From Chitinophaga agrisoli (lineage in GTDB: Bacteria; Bacteroidota; Bacteroidia; Chitinophagales; Chitinophagaceae), in the NCBI RefSeq assembly GCF_008386695.1, contig NZ_VUOC01000004.1, positions 1,738,327 to 1,802,326 of the forward strand: a stretch of DNA of 64,000 nt. Reading direction: 5' to 3'. Below are positions 48,801 through 57,096 of the stretch, piece by piece (the first letter of the stretch is position 1; every line of letters starts with the position of its first letter). The translations under genes were made by a program, and so were the position numbers. The notes below the pieces were generated by a model. That model saw only the letters and a list, made by a program, of their open reading frames with translations, ran no database searches and was not told where the DNA came from.

Positions 48801-49074
48801 CTACGATCTGTTTGTTGCCAACACTGTCGAGGATCTCCTGCCTTCTTAACTTAACAAGGTCGTTGAGGGTGTCCTGGTAAAACGCACGCAGATTTGATTC
48901 CGTAGCGCCGGGATACTTCTGTTCAGGTGTAGGGTTTGTTTTGGTCACATCGTTCTGGGCCTGTGCTACGACCTTTTTTTCGTAGTTACGTACCAGGAAC
49001 GTAAAGGACAATTGGTACAGCGATATGATGATCAGCGCCGCCGCAAAGATTCTAACCAGTCCCTTTAATTGCAT
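45859..49074 (-). CDS. secDF: Fused protein translocase SecDF
   Basis: A 1071-aa proton-driven Sec accessory protein with SecD and SecF joined in one chain, as is common in Bacteroidota. The SecD half begins with a TM helix and has LNLGLDLQGGMNVVLDVSVEEV. The large periplasmic P1 domain is interrupted by a low-complexity Ala/Ser/Thr/Lys insert (about 300-350). The channel part has NILKSGKMPAPAQIVQEQIVGPTLG and IGMAVDTNVIIFERIKDEL. The SecF half has DFQGGRSFTIRF, IAAILTVIGFSMNDTVIVFDRIREYF and a final helical end. It works with SecYEG and YajC. Confidence 0.96.
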   Translation of the reverse strand: MQLKGLVRIFAAALIIISLYQLSFTFLVRNYEKKVVAQAQNDVTKTNPTPEQKYPGATESNLRAFYQDTLNDLVKLRRQEILDSVGNKQIVGFPWYVTYTKAKERELNLGLDLQGGMNVVLDVSVEEVIRALSGQSKDPAFNKALDLARDRKKSSQSDFVTLFGQAYEEVQSNGRLASIFANAYEKDINYNSTNQQVLTVIRREANAAIKNTYLVLQKRIDKFGVAQPNISLDQNKGIISVELAGVDNPDRVRRYLQASANLEFRETYKNSQEFVVGVLQPANEALKNALGGKTAKAEDSTQVDSALLASAAADTAKASADTSKTASLDNYLAKDSAAKGKKGDSLQNQAQAERDFAKANPLFSVLRPYISQDGQIVPGPIVGMILPKDTGTFRRYLQMPALKSVLPKDVVFAYGQENKNDRNGVLEVYALKVNPANPTPPVSGERVVDARQDYDQNGSPEISMTMDNTGARDWRKLTGQLAPSNPDDRSTFNYVAIVLDGIVYSAPSILGEIAGGRSSISGSFTVEEATDMANILKSGKMPAPAQIVQEQIVGPTLGAESIRAGAISFIISFIIIFVLMLVYYNTGGWVANIALILNLLFTVGILASLGATLTMPGIAGLVLTIGMAVDTNVIIFERIKDELSRGKSYQQAIEDGYKRSYAPVLDGHITSLLTAIILFYFGLGPVLGFATTQIIGLLLSLFCGILVSRIVTDWWTNKKRHFEYFTPVSRKIFKHANFDFVGKRKIAYVISAFVMVLGASSFFHGFHHGIDFQGGRSFTIRFEKPVNENEVREDLHKVFGAEPYVKTVGGSNNQLNITTSYKVEEQSIAVDKEVTQKLFEGLKKYYDGSVTYEAFNSAKYIVGSQTVSPTISDDLRAGAIKATVLSLVVIFLYILVRFSKWQYSIGTIFSLLHDVMVTLAVFSYCKDIVPFTLEIDQHFIAAILTVIGFSMNDTVIVFDRIREYFRTNKGADRNTTINRAINDTLSRTIMTSLTVFLTILILFIFGGEVTRGFAFAMLIGVLTGTYSSIFVAAPVLVDFDHKNELSNESEALPAKKVAAGAADVKTADLKK

Positions 49075-49109
49075 ATGCTTTCGGGTTTATAAATTTTTTT
49101 TAAGAGTTG

Positions 49110-49117
49110 CAAAGATA
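49110..49117 (-). promoter_or_regulatory. Promoter -7 box of secDF
   Basis: An exact TATCTTTG on the minus strand lies 35 nt before the secDF ATG. No clear -33 element is seen. Confidence 0.45.
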
Positions 49118-49196
49118 AAATTAAAATTGATATATTAAAGTCCTGCCCGGAATGGGCATTTTGTGCTATTTTTTGGCTGATCCAATCTGTCTTTGT

Positions 49197-50456
49197 ATGC
49201 GCTATACCTGTTTCCTATTGATGCTACTATCCGCCTGCAACACCGACAAATATATGCAAACCCGGACGTATCCCGCAACAGATAATTTTTTAAGCGCCCT
49301 TTTGCACCGGAATTCCGCACGGCTGGGACCGGTATTTACGTACCCGGATTCCTTTCAATTACAGATCATTTATACCCGGATAGACCGGGACGCCCAAAAC
49401 CAGCCCCATTTCCGGGATTATTATTACCGGGTGGATACTGGTCACTATTTTTATCCAGCGTCCACCGTAAAGCTCCCGGGGGCCATCCTGGCCCTGGAAA
49501 AGCTGAACGATCTCCATATCCCCGGCCTGGACCGCAACACGCCCATGTTCACGGAATGCCTCCACGGTATCACCAACAGCGTATTACGGGACCCTTCCGC
49601 TCCCGACAGTCTGCCCAGCATAGGCCATTATATAAATAAGGTGTTCCTGGTCAGCGATAACGACGCCTTTAACCGTTTGTACGAATTCATTGGACAACAG
49701 GCATTTAACGAGCGTTTATGGCAAATGGGCTATTCCCGGGCGCAGATCCGGACCCGCACCGGCACCGGGTACCTGCCCCCGGACAGCGGCCGGCATACCA
49801 ATACCATCTGGTTTGCCCGTAACGGGCAGGAGCTGTACCGGCAACCGGCCGTTTACAGCCACCTGGCGTTTGCCCCCCGGCACGACAGCGCGGGGCGGTC
49901 TCATTTCCGCCGCCATCCCAATATACCGGACGAGCTGGTGCCCGGCGCCATGGACTTTTCCGAGAAAAACCGCCTCACCCTCCCGGACGTTCATATGATC
50001 CTCAAAAGCATAATTTTTCCGGATGCTGTAACAAAAAGTCATCAGTTCCGTTTAACGGAGGACGATTACCGGTTTTTATACCACAGCCTCTCCCGGCTGC
50101 CTACGGAAACCAGGTATCCCGCCTACGATACCTCAGAATTTTATCCTGCATATGTAAAATTCCTGCTGTTCGGAGGCGAGCGGGGTGCGGAAATGCCGCC
50201 TTACATCCGGATTTTTAATAAACCAGGATGGGCTTATGGATATTTAACCGATGTAGCCTATATTGCGGACTTCGCCCACAACATAGAGTTCATGCTTTCG
50301 GCTACCGTATACGTAAATAAAGGCGGGAATATAGACGGCCGGTATGAATTCAATGAGACAGGCAAACCATTTATGAAGGCACTGGGCCAGGTGATCTATG
50401 AGTATGAGCTTAAACGTAAAAGAAAATACCCTGCCAACCTGGCGCGTTATAAATAA
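49197..50456 (+). CDS. Serine hydrolase lipoprotein (class A beta-lactamase-like fold)
   Basis: A 419-aa lipoprotein with lipobox LLSAC (start at MRYTCFLLMLL). The penicillin-recognising enzyme fold is shown by the serine site YPASTVKLPGAILALEKL (SxxK), the SDN motif in VFLVSDNDAFNRLYEFIG and a KPG(W) version of the KTG box in FNKPGWAYGYLTDVAYI. This set matches the class A beta-lactamase-like and DD-peptidase-like serine hydrolases. The KTG box is altered to KPG, so it may not hydrolyse beta-lactams. An N-terminal beta domain of about 80 residues precedes it. The upstream ATG (49152) was rejected because the signal peptide starts at 49197. Confidence 0.78.
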   Translation: MRYTCFLLMLLSACNTDKYMQTRTYPATDNFLSALLHRNSARLGPVFTYPDSFQLQIIYTRIDRDAQNQPHFRDYYYRVDTGHYFYPASTVKLPGAILALEKLNDLHIPGLDRNTPMFTECLHGITNSVLRDPSAPDSLPSIGHYINKVFLVSDNDAFNRLYEFIGQQAFNERLWQMGYSRAQIRTRTGTGYLPPDSGRHTNTIWFARNGQELYRQPAVYSHLAFAPRHDSAGRSHFRRHPNIPDELVPGAMDFSEKNRLTLPDVHMILKSIIFPDAVTKSHQFRLTEDDYRFLYHSLSRLPTETRYPAYDTSEFYPAYVKFLLFGGERGAEMPPYIRIFNKPGWAYGYLTDVAYIADFAHNIEFMLSATVYVNKGGNIDGRYEFNETGKPFMKALGQVIYEYELKRKRKYPANLARYK

Positions 50457-50499
50457 AGAGCAGAAACTATATCAAATCAAATAAAAACTATCAGTTGTG

Positions 50500-51207
50500 A
50501 TGAGGACTAAAAAGTATCGTTTTTTCTGGGCGGCAGCTGCCCTGATCGCTATTACCGGGTTTTCCGCGTGTTTGAAAGACGACAATACGCAGCCCCAAAG
50601 ACAAGCGGCTAACATCCTGTTTGTTAATGGTTTAGTAGGCACAGACCTGGATATCTATGACGGCACGCAGAAACTGAACCAGTCTGCCTTCTCCTTAACC
50701 AAACTCCTGTTGCACCAACCCTACGCCGGCGCTTACATGTTTGATTTCAAGAAAGCAGGCGGAGACAGCCTCGTAGGCAGCACCAGCGCTTTCCAGTACG
50801 ATTCACTGAACTACTATACCATCGTAGTATATGGCCAGACCCCGGCAAGGGTAACTGCCTTAAAAGATGATTTTACAGACGCCAAGGGCGATAAGATCAA
50901 CTACCGTTTCTTCCACATGAGCCCCAATACAGACGCAGTAGATCTGTACCTGAATGATACCAGGATAGATAGCAACGTAGTATTTGGCGGCGGCTTCCGC
51001 AACGGGTTTACCGCGCTGACCTCCTCCCTGAGCAACCCTAAGCTGGTTGTAAAGCTGGCAGGCACCAATACCGTAATAGCTGAAAACGATGATCCTGCCT
51101 TTACCGTAGGCGCAGGCGGCGTATTTACCTTCCTCCTTACCGGCTTAAAAGGTAGCAGCGACGATAAAGTGAAACTGAGGATAGACGATACCGTGAGCTA
51201 CTATTAA
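50500..51207 (+). CDS. DUF4397 domain lipoprotein
   Basis: A 235-aa lipoprotein (signal peptide TKKYRFFWAAAALIAITGFSAC with lipidated Cys) containing DUF4397 beta-rich domains. The repeated blocks are ANILFVNGLVGTDLDIYDGTQKLN and FFHMSPNTDAVDLYLNDTRIDSNVVFGGG. Such proteins often occur in Bacteroidota and Firmicutes with unknown roles at the cell surface. It follows the serine hydrolase by 43 bp, in the same direction, so they may be cotranscribed. A strong terminator follows it. Confidence 0.85.
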   Translation: MRTKKYRFFWAAAALIAITGFSACLKDDNTQPQRQAANILFVNGLVGTDLDIYDGTQKLNQSAFSLTKLLLHQPYAGAYMFDFKKAGGDSLVGSTSAFQYDSLNYYTIVVYGQTPARVTALKDDFTDAKGDKINYRFFHMSPNTDAVDLYLNDTRIDSNVVFGGGFRNGFTALTSSLSNPKLVVKLAGTNTVIAENDDPAFTVGAGGVFTFLLTGLKGSSDDKVKLRIDDTVSYY

Positions 51208-51225
51208 TGATATTTTTTTCCAGAT

Positions 51226-51262
51226 AAAGAGCTGTCCCGCTTACGGGGCAGCTCTTTTTTTA
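51226..51262 (+). terminator. Terminator after the DUF4397 gene
   Basis: AAAGAGCTGTCCCG pairs with CGGGGCAGCTCTTT around a short loop, followed by a run of T. Confidence 0.85.
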
Positions 51263-51312
51263 TACAGTATCCAGCCCCTTCGCGGATGTATGCCTGCATT
51301 TTTATATACGGC

Positions 51313-51343
51313 CTTGCATTTCGGGATTTTAACTGTAGGTTTG
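51313..51343 (+). promoter_or_regulatory. Predicted promoter of the aminotransferase gene
   Basis: CTTG (TTG at 51314-51316), 19 nt, then an exact TAGGTTTG (51336-51343). The ATG follows 26 nt later. The box lies inside the longer open frame, supporting the later start. Confidence 0.55.
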
Positions 51344-51369
51344 CCGCGGTCAACCTACATTTTAATCTT

Positions 51370-52563
51370 ATGACACAACTCGCTGAAAGGTTATCACGGA
51401 TATCCGAGCCAGAAACTATCAAGATGGCAAAACTAACCCGGGAGCTGAAAGCCAAGGGTATAGACATTGTAGACCTGAGTATAGGGGAGCCTGATTTTGA
51501 TACGCCCCCGCATATCAGGGAAGCCGCCAAAAAGGCGATTGACGAAGGGTTTACCCACTATACGCCGGTAGCCGGTTATGCGGACCTGCGGCAGGCAGTG
51601 GTACATAAACTCAAACGGGATAATAACCTGGAATATGCACCGGAGCAGATCATTGTATCCACCGGCGCAAAACAAAGCATTGCCAACGCAGTGCTGAGCA
51701 TTGTAGACCCAGGCGATGAAGTGATCATCCCCACCCCCTACTGGGTCACCTACTCAGAACTGGTAAAACTGTGCCAGGGCGAAGTAAAATTTGTACCCTG
51801 CAGCATAGAAAATAAATATAAGATAACACCGGACCAGCTGGAAGCCGCTATTACGCCCAAAACAAAGCTGTTCATGTTCTCCAGCCCCTGCAACCCTACC
51901 GGCGCCGTATACTCCAAAGAGGAGCTGGCCGCGCTGGCAGAGGTATTTGCCCGGCACCCGCAGATCTTTATCATTGCAGATGAGATCTATGAGTACATCA
52001 ACTATGTAGGCAAACATGAAAGCATTGCGCAGTTTGGCGATCTGAAAGAGCGTACTGTCCTCATCAACGGCCTCAGTAAAGGTTTTGCCATGACGGGCTG
52101 GCGCCTGGGCTACCTGGCTGCGCCGACGGCCCTGGCCAAGGCAGCAGATAAGATCCAGAGCCAGTTCACCTCCGCTACCTGCTCCATTACCCAACGGGCC
52201 GCTATTACCGCCCTTACCGGCGATCTTAGCTCCGCTATGGCCATGGTGGCAGCGTTCAAAAAACGCCGGGCGTTCATCTATGGCGCGCTCTCCAACATCA
52301 CCGGCCTGAAGGTAATAGAACCGGAAGGCGCTTTTTATATGTTCCCGGATGTAAGCGCGTTCTTTGGCAAGTCCTTCGAAGGCGCCACCATCAACAATGC
52401 GGACGATCTGTGTATGTATCTGTTACACAAAGCCCATCTGTCCGTGGTGACCGGGGCTGCGTTCCAGCAACGGAACTGTATCCGTATCTCCTATGCCAAT
52501 TCCATGGAAAAACTGGAAGAAGGCATGAAAAGGATGGCGCAGGGCCTGGGACAGCTGCAATAG
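51370..52563 (+). CDS. Class I pyridoxal-phosphate aminotransferase (aspartate aminotransferase type)
   Basis: A 397-aa fold-type I aminotransferase of the Ib aspartate aminotransferase group. Early landmarks are LSRISEPETIKMAKLTRELKAKGIDIVDLSIGEPDFDTP and EGFTHYTPVAGYADLRQAV. The PLP-binding part has PYWVTYSEL, SSPCNPTGAVYSKEEL and the Schiff-base Lys in LINGLSKGFAMTGWRLGY. The Arg that binds the alpha-carboxylate is in CIRISYANS. The likely reaction is aspartate and 2-oxoglutarate to oxaloacetate and glutamate; aromatic or prephenate specificity is possible. The start is MTQLAERL, downstream of the promoter box. Confidence 0.92.
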   Translation: MTQLAERLSRISEPETIKMAKLTRELKAKGIDIVDLSIGEPDFDTPPHIREAAKKAIDEGFTHYTPVAGYADLRQAVVHKLKRDNNLEYAPEQIIVSTGAKQSIANAVLSIVDPGDEVIIPTPYWVTYSELVKLCQGEVKFVPCSIENKYKITPDQLEAAITPKTKLFMFSSPCNPTGAVYSKEELAALAEVFARHPQIFIIADEIYEYINYVGKHESIAQFGDLKERTVLINGLSKGFAMTGWRLGYLAAPTALAKAADKIQSQFTSATCSITQRAAITALTGDLSSAMAMVAAFKKRRAFIYGALSNITGLKVIEPEGAFYMFPDVSAFFGKSFEGATINNADDLCMYLLHKAHLSVVTGAAFQQRNCIRISYANSMEKLEEGMKRMAQGLGQLQ

Positions 52564-52596
52564 TCTATCTCTTACATACCTGCATTAAAATTTATA

Positions 52597-52604
52597 TATA
52601 TTTG
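52597..52604 (+). promoter_or_regulatory. Promoter -7 box of the 176-aa membrane protein gene
   Basis: An exact TATATTTG lies 20 nt before the ATG at 52625. No clear -33 element is seen. Confidence 0.4.
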
Positions 52605-52624
52605 TGTGAAAATATAGAAGATAG

Positions 52625-53155
52625 ATGAGCACCCAGCAAATGCTTTACATTGTAATTACGATTGGCGCTATTGCGCTGGTGTATATGACCATCAAGGACC
52701 TGATGGGCAAAAAGGGCAAAAAAGAAGAGGAAACCGGCAATTCCGGCCCCGCCACCGGCAACAGCGCCGCCGTACTGCCCCTGCAACTGCAGGCCTACGA
52801 GCGCCTGGTGCTGCTGGTAGACCGTATCAACCCGCAAAGCCTTATCAGCCGCCTGTATGCGCCGGAGATGACAGTGGTGGATATGCAGATCTCCCTGGTA
52901 CACACCATCAAAGCGGAATTTGATCATAACATCGCCCAACAGATCTATGTATCCCCCGCTGCCTGGGAAACCGTAAAAACGTTGAAGGAGCAGATCATCA
53001 CCCTCATCAACCAGCTGTCTGCCCAGCTGCCGCAGGACGCCCCGGCGCGCGAGCTGAATGTAAAGATCCTGGAAATCTTCCTCCAGGCAGGCGAATCGCC
53101 TTCTGAGCTGGCCGCCCAGATCCTGAATGCAGAAGCAAAGAAGATCATGAAATAA
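52625..53155 (+). CDS. Single-pass membrane protein with a helical domain, unknown function
   Basis: A 176-aa protein with one N-terminal TM segment (MLYIVITIGAIALVYMTI), a basic KKGKKEEE stretch and a short low-complexity linker. The rest is a soluble helical domain (LPLQLQAYERLVLLVDRINPQSLISRLY, MQISLVHTIKAEFDHNIAQQIYVSPAAWETVKTLKEQI). The look is that of a conserved Bacteroidota protein of unknown function; I cannot name it safely. The gene follows the aminotransferase gene by 61 bp and has its own TATATTTG box. Confidence 0.75.
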   Translation: MSTQQMLYIVITIGAIALVYMTIKDLMGKKGKKEEETGNSGPATGNSAAVLPLQLQAYERLVLLVDRINPQSLISRLYAPEMTVVDMQISLVHTIKAEFDHNIAQQIYVSPAAWETVKTLKEQIITLINQLSAQLPQDAPARELNVKILEIFLQAGESPSELAAQILNAEAKKIMK

Positions 53156-53328
53156 ACGTCAAACCAATAAATAATAAAGCCGGATACGTCATGTACCCGG
53201 CTTTATTATTTATTGCTATTGCAACCGTGGTTATCTTATATGCAACCCGTGTGCAATCCGTATTAAAAGCGTTCACTACCCGTATTAAAAGCGTTCAAAC
53301 CCGGGGTAAAAGCGTTCAATTCATTCCC

Positions 53329-54261
53329 CTACTCCACCATTTCTACCCGTTTAGGCCGGATCACCTCATACAACAGGTAGCTTTTCCCGTTAAAGGAGAT
53401 ATACAGCGGCGGGCACATGTACCAGGGCACATCCGGACCGCTTTTGGCATGGGCCTGTATATGCAGGTGGGGCTCTGAGCTGAAACCGGAGTTGCCTACG
53501 CAACCCAGGGCCTGCCCTTGTACCACCCATTGGCCCTCATGCACCACTACGCTCCCTTTTTTCATATGCGCCAGGAAAATATAGCTGGAATCTGTTTCCA
53601 GCAGCACCTGGTTGGTATTTTGTGGCCCCCGGTCCATATTGGGAGGGATGTTATCCGGGTTATCGCTATACGCCCGCAACACCCGTCCCGCGCAGGGGCT
53701 ATAGATAGTATCGTTAAAGATCTCGTAATCCTCCAGCCGCTGGCTAAAGACCTTATCGGCCCTGCCGCCCCAGCTGTTCAGTTTCACAATATCCATGGCG
53801 TAGATAGCGCCGCGCAGGCTATAATGGAACAGGTTTGTGGGCAGCCCCTTACCGCCCTGCAGCACAAAGTATTGCCCGGTCTTTAGCGGAAAGGCCAACT
53901 CCACCTTTTTTTGCTCCAGCCCGGTAGTACCGGTAAAATAGGTGATACACAGTACAATAAAGATCCCGGACCATAACAGGGAAAGGAACCTGGCCCATGG
54001 CTTTGGCGCTTTTGCCGTGCCGCGCCGCTTGCGGAAAAAGGCGGACAACAGGCATAACAGCAAACAGATCCCAAACACATACTTGGCATATACCGTAAGG
54101 TATACCCACGTGCCATAGAGGTACACAAAAACGCCCATGGTCAGGGCTAACAGGCAGCGGGACCAGCCATAACGGAAGGGCTTACCGGTGGCTGTGAACA
54201 TGAGAAACAGGCTAAATAACGCAATTGCCAGTGCTAATGATAAGATGCCGTAAATAAACAT
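53329..54261 (-). CDS. M23 family metallopeptidase with N-terminal membrane helices
   Basis: A 310-aa membrane peptidase. Four hydrophobic segments lie in the first ~150 residues (FIYGILSLALAIALFSLFLMF, LLALTMGVFVYLYGTWVYLTVYA, VFGICLLLCLLSAFF, LSLLWSGIFIVLCITYF). The C-terminal half is a LytM/M23 domain with HYSLRGAIYAMDIV (HxxxxxxxxxD) and HLHIQAHA (HxH) zinc ligands. M23 enzymes cut peptidoglycan cross-links. The membrane anchor would hold it at the cell wall. The start at MFIYGILS was chosen; upstream in-frame residues come from the octamer repeat region. Confidence 0.88.
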   Translation of the reverse strand: MFIYGILSLALAIALFSLFLMFTATGKPFRYGWSRCLLALTMGVFVYLYGTWVYLTVYAKYVFGICLLLCLLSAFFRKRRGTAKAPKPWARFLSLLWSGIFIVLCITYFTGTTGLEQKKVELAFPLKTGQYFVLQGGKGLPTNLFHYSLRGAIYAMDIVKLNSWGGRADKVFSQRLEDYEIFNDTIYSPCAGRVLRAYSDNPDNIPPNMDRGPQNTNQVLLETDSSYIFLAHMKKGSVVVHEGQWVVQGQALGCVGNSGFSSEPHLHIQAHAKSGPDVPWYMCPPLYISFNGKSYLLYEVIRPKRVEMVE

Positions 54262-54271
54262 AAGATAATGT

Positions 54272-54385
54272 TCTGATGTGCTAATGTGCTGATATGCTGA
54301 TGGAATTGATGATTGATGTGATGAAGACGATCGCTGCATTAGTCATCAGCACATTAGCACATCAGCATATTAGCACATTAGAACG
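54272..54385. repeat. Octamer-type repeat, two inverted arms, between M23 and mutase genes
   Basis: The left arm (54274-54302) reads TGTGCTAA, TGTGCTGA, TATGCTGA; the right arm (54342-54381) is its complement (CATCAGCACATTAGCACATC). They flank about 40 bp. The whole lies between two divergent genes. Confidence 0.8.
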
Positions 54386-54424
54386 ATTCCGTTTACAAAA
54401 GAACAAAATTATGTAACATTGTTT

Positions 54425-55969
54425 ATGGAAAAACACGTTACAGATGCCGGCATCTCCATACAACCGGTATATACGCAGCCGGTACCTATGCAGGAGTTAC
54501 CAGGGCAATTCCCTTTCACCCGCGGCATCCACGCCTCCATGTACCGCGATAAACTCTGGACCATGCGGCAGTACGCCGGGTTCAGCACCGCGGAAGCATC
54601 CAACCAGCGATATCATTACCTGTTACAGCAGGGCGTAATGGGCTTAAGCGTTGCTTTTGACCTGCCCACGCAGATCGGTTACGACTCTGACCATCCCATG
54701 GCAGAGGGCGAAGTAGGCAAAGTAGGCGTAGCCATCGACTCCATAGAAGATATGGAACGCCTGTTCCATGGTATTACGCTGGAGCAGATCTCCACTTCCA
54801 TGACCATCAACGCCACCGGGTTCATCCTGCTGGCTTTATACATAGCCCTGGCCAAACGGCAGGGCGCTAACCTGAAACAACTCTCCGGCACCATCCAGAA
54901 CGATATCCTCAAGGAATATGCTGCCAGGGGCACGTTCATCTACCCGCCCCAGCCCTCCATGCGGCTTATCACGGATATCTTTGCCTATTGCAGCCGGGAA
55001 GTACCCAAATGGAACACCATCTCCATCAGCGGTTACCATATCCGCGAGGCAGGGGCCAATGCCGTGCAGGAGCTGGCCTTTACCCTCTCTAACGGTAAGG
55101 CATATCTGCAGGCCGCCATTGCCCAGGGGCTGGATATAAACGTGTTTGCACAACGCCTTTCCTTTTTCTTTAATGCCCATAACCATTTGTTTGAGGAAGT
55201 GGCCAAATTCCGCGCCGCGCGGCGTATGTGGGCACAGATCACCAAATCCCTGGGCGCTACGGATACCAAGGCACAGATGCTGCGTTTCCATACGCAGACC
55301 GGCGGCAGCACCCTTACCGCCCAGCAACCGCATAACAATATTGTACGGGTGGCCGTGCAAACGCTGGCCGCTACCATGGGCGGCACCCAGTCCTTACATA
55401 CCAACGGTTTTGACGAGGCGCTGTCACTGCCCACAGAAGAAGCGGCCCGTATAGCCCTGCGCACGCAGCAGATCATTGGTTATGAAAGCGGTGTAGCCGA
55501 TACCGTAGACCCTCTGGCAGGCTCCTATTACGTAGAAGCCCTTACTAATGAAATGGAAACCCGCGCCTGGGAGCTGATAGGGAAGATAGACGCCATGGGC
55601 GGCGCAGTAAGCGCTATAGAGCAGGGTTTTGTACAGGAGGAGATCGCCCGCAGCGCCTACCGCTACCAGCAACAGGTAGAGAACGGCGAAAAGATCATTG
55701 TAGGCGTAAACAAGTTCGCCATGGAAGAACAGGGCGGCACAGAGATCTTCCGGATAGACGATAGCATCCGCAAAGTACAGACAGAGCGTCTGCAGGCATT
55801 ACGCGCCAAAAGGGACAACCAGCAGGTGCAGGCCTTATTGCAGCAGCTGGAGGCGCAGGCCCGTACCACAGAGAACCTGATGCCGCTGGTAGTGACCGCC
55901 GTGGAAAACTATTGCACCCTGGGGGAGATAGCAGATGCACTGCGTAAGGTATGGGGAGAACACCGGTAA
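54425..55969 (+). CDS. Methylmalonyl-CoA mutase catalytic (alpha) subunit, without B12 domain
   Basis: A 514-aa protein that is only the TIM-barrel, CoA-binding part of a B12-dependent mutase. It matches the methylmalonyl-CoA mutase large-subunit type: [87 protein letters not shown] and the late [10 protein letters not shown]. The Tyr in [11 protein letters not shown] and the Arg in PSMRLI correspond to the mutase substrate-binding Tyr89 and Arg207, which favours methylmalonyl-CoA over isobutyryl-CoA. The ~130-aa B12-binding domain is missing and no separate subunit is in the window, so it must be encoded elsewhere. The start is at ATG; a TTG two codons upstream was rejected. Confidence 0.88.
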   Translation: MEKHVTDAGISIQPVYTQPVPMQELPGQFPFTRGIHASMYRDKLWTMRQYAGFSTAEASNQRYHYLLQQGVMGLSVAFDLPTQIGYDSDHPMAEGEVGKVGVAIDSIEDMERLFHGITLEQISTSMTINATGFILLALYIALAKRQGANLKQLSGTIQNDILKEYAARGTFIYPPQPSMRLITDIFAYCSREVPKWNTISISGYHIREAGANAVQELAFTLSNGKAYLQAAIAQGLDINVFAQRLSFFFNAHNHLFEEVAKFRAARRMWAQITKSLGATDTKAQMLRFHTQTGGSTLTAQQPHNNIVRVAVQTLAATMGGTQSLHTNGFDEALSLPTEEAARIALRTQQIIGYESGVADTVDPLAGSYYVEALTNEMETRAWELIGKIDAMGGAVSAIEQGFVQEEIARSAYRYQQQVENGEKIIVGVNKFAMEEQGGTEIFRIDDSIRKVQTERLQALRAKRDNQQVQALLQQLEAQARTTENLMPLVVTAVENYCTLGEIADALRKVWGEHR

Positions 55970-56101
55970 TGTGCTAATATGCTGATGTGCTAATGTGCTG
56001 ATGGCTTGGTACGATTTTAAAACATTTTGCCATTGCCACATTCATCCATCAAATCATTCACACATCAGCACATCAGCACATTAGCACATCAGCACATTAT
56101 T
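55967..56101 (+). repeat. Octamer-type repeat with inverted arms after the mutase gene
   Basis: It starts with the stop codon (TAATGTGCTAATATGCTG). The right arm, 56061-56100, holds the complementary words (CATCAGCACATCAGCAC). The middle ~55 bp is unrelated. The arms could pair to a long hairpin in RNA. Confidence 0.8.
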
Positions 56102-56117
56102 TTACTATTTTTACACC

Positions 56118-57017
56118 ATGCGCTTAATTTATTACAACAGTTGCCCGCTCTGCGGGTCGTCCAATATCCGGGAAGTACTAACAGCACAGGATTACACCGT
56201 ATCCGGGGAGAAGTTCGATATATGGCACTGCGGCCATTGCGCCGGGCGTTTTACGCAGAATGTGCCCAGCAGCGGCCGTATTGGCCGGTATTACCAGTCG
56301 CAGGAATACATTAGCCATTCTGAGACCCGCAAGGGACTTATTAACCGTTTATATCACAGCGTACGCAAGATCACCCTGCGTTCCAAACATAACTGGGTAA
56401 AGGCCGCCACCGGTCTTAAAAACGGCAGTGTGCTCGATATTGGCTCCGGCACCGGCGCTTTCCTGCATTATATGCAACAGAACGGCTGGAAGGCCACCGG
56501 CCTGGAACCGGACGAGCAGGCCCGCCGCAATGCCCTGAGCCTCTATAAGGTAGAAGCGCAACCGGTAGAGCAGCTGTTCTCCCTGCCCGCAGGCAGCTAT
56601 GACGCCATTACCATGTGGCATGTGCTGGAGCATGTGCACGAAGTACATGCTTATCTGCAGCAGATCAATACCCTTTTAAAAACAGACGGCGCCCTGCTGA
56701 TAGCGGTGCCTAACTATACCTCTCCGGATGCGGAGCATTATGGCGCTTATTGGGCCGCCTATGATGTGCCCCGCCATCTCTACCACTTCTCTCCCACCGC
56801 TATGGAGCAGCTGCTGGAACAACATCATCTTAAGATCGTAAAAAAACACCCCATGGTGTTTGACGCATTCTATGTAAGCCTGCTGAGCGAGAAATACAAG
56901 ACCGGCCGCAGCCGCATGCTGATGGGCGCCATCAATGGTTTCCGCTCCTACCGTAAAGGCTTAAAGGACACAGACCGTTGCAGCTCTATCGTCTACGAGA
57001 TAAAAAAGAAAAACTAA
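56118..57017 (+). CDS. Zinc-ribbon class I SAM-dependent methyltransferase
   Basis: A 299-aa methyltransferase. The N-terminus has a zinc ribbon: C9PLC12 and C38GHC41. SAM motif I is NGSVLDIGSGTGAFLHYM at about residues 100-117, and later motifs include DAITMWHVLEHVHEV and GALLIAVPNYTSPDAEHYGAYWAAYDVPRHLYHF. This layout is that of Methyltransf_23-type enzymes in cell-surface or sugar pathways; the substrate cannot be told. It follows the mutase gene after a repeat of 130 bp and has a strong terminator after it. Confidence 0.88.
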   Translation: MRLIYYNSCPLCGSSNIREVLTAQDYTVSGEKFDIWHCGHCAGRFTQNVPSSGRIGRYYQSQEYISHSETRKGLINRLYHSVRKITLRSKHNWVKAATGLKNGSVLDIGSGTGAFLHYMQQNGWKATGLEPDEQARRNALSLYKVEAQPVEQLFSLPAGSYDAITMWHVLEHVHEVHAYLQQINTLLKTDGALLIAVPNYTSPDAEHYGAYWAAYDVPRHLYHFSPTAMEQLLEQHHLKIVKKHPMVFDAFYVSLLSEKYKTGRSRMLMGAINGFRSYRKGLKDTDRCSSIVYEIKKKN

Positions 57018-57035
57018 TAAGTAAGTAATAAAAAG

Positions 57036-57078
57036 AAAAAGCTGATCGCCACACATATAAAAGACGATCAGCTTTTTT
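57036..57078 (+). terminator. Terminator after the methyltransferase gene
   Basis: AAAAAGCTGATCG pairs with CGATCAGCTTTTT over a ~16-nt loop, followed by T. It may also serve the convergent M57 gene. Confidence 0.85.
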
Positions 57079-57096
57079 CATTGTATGCTTTGGTGC

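Noticed and set aside
53191-53478. 95-aa plus-strand frame between the 176-aa gene and the M23 gene
   Set aside because: Runs into the M23 gene end in antisense and has no family features.
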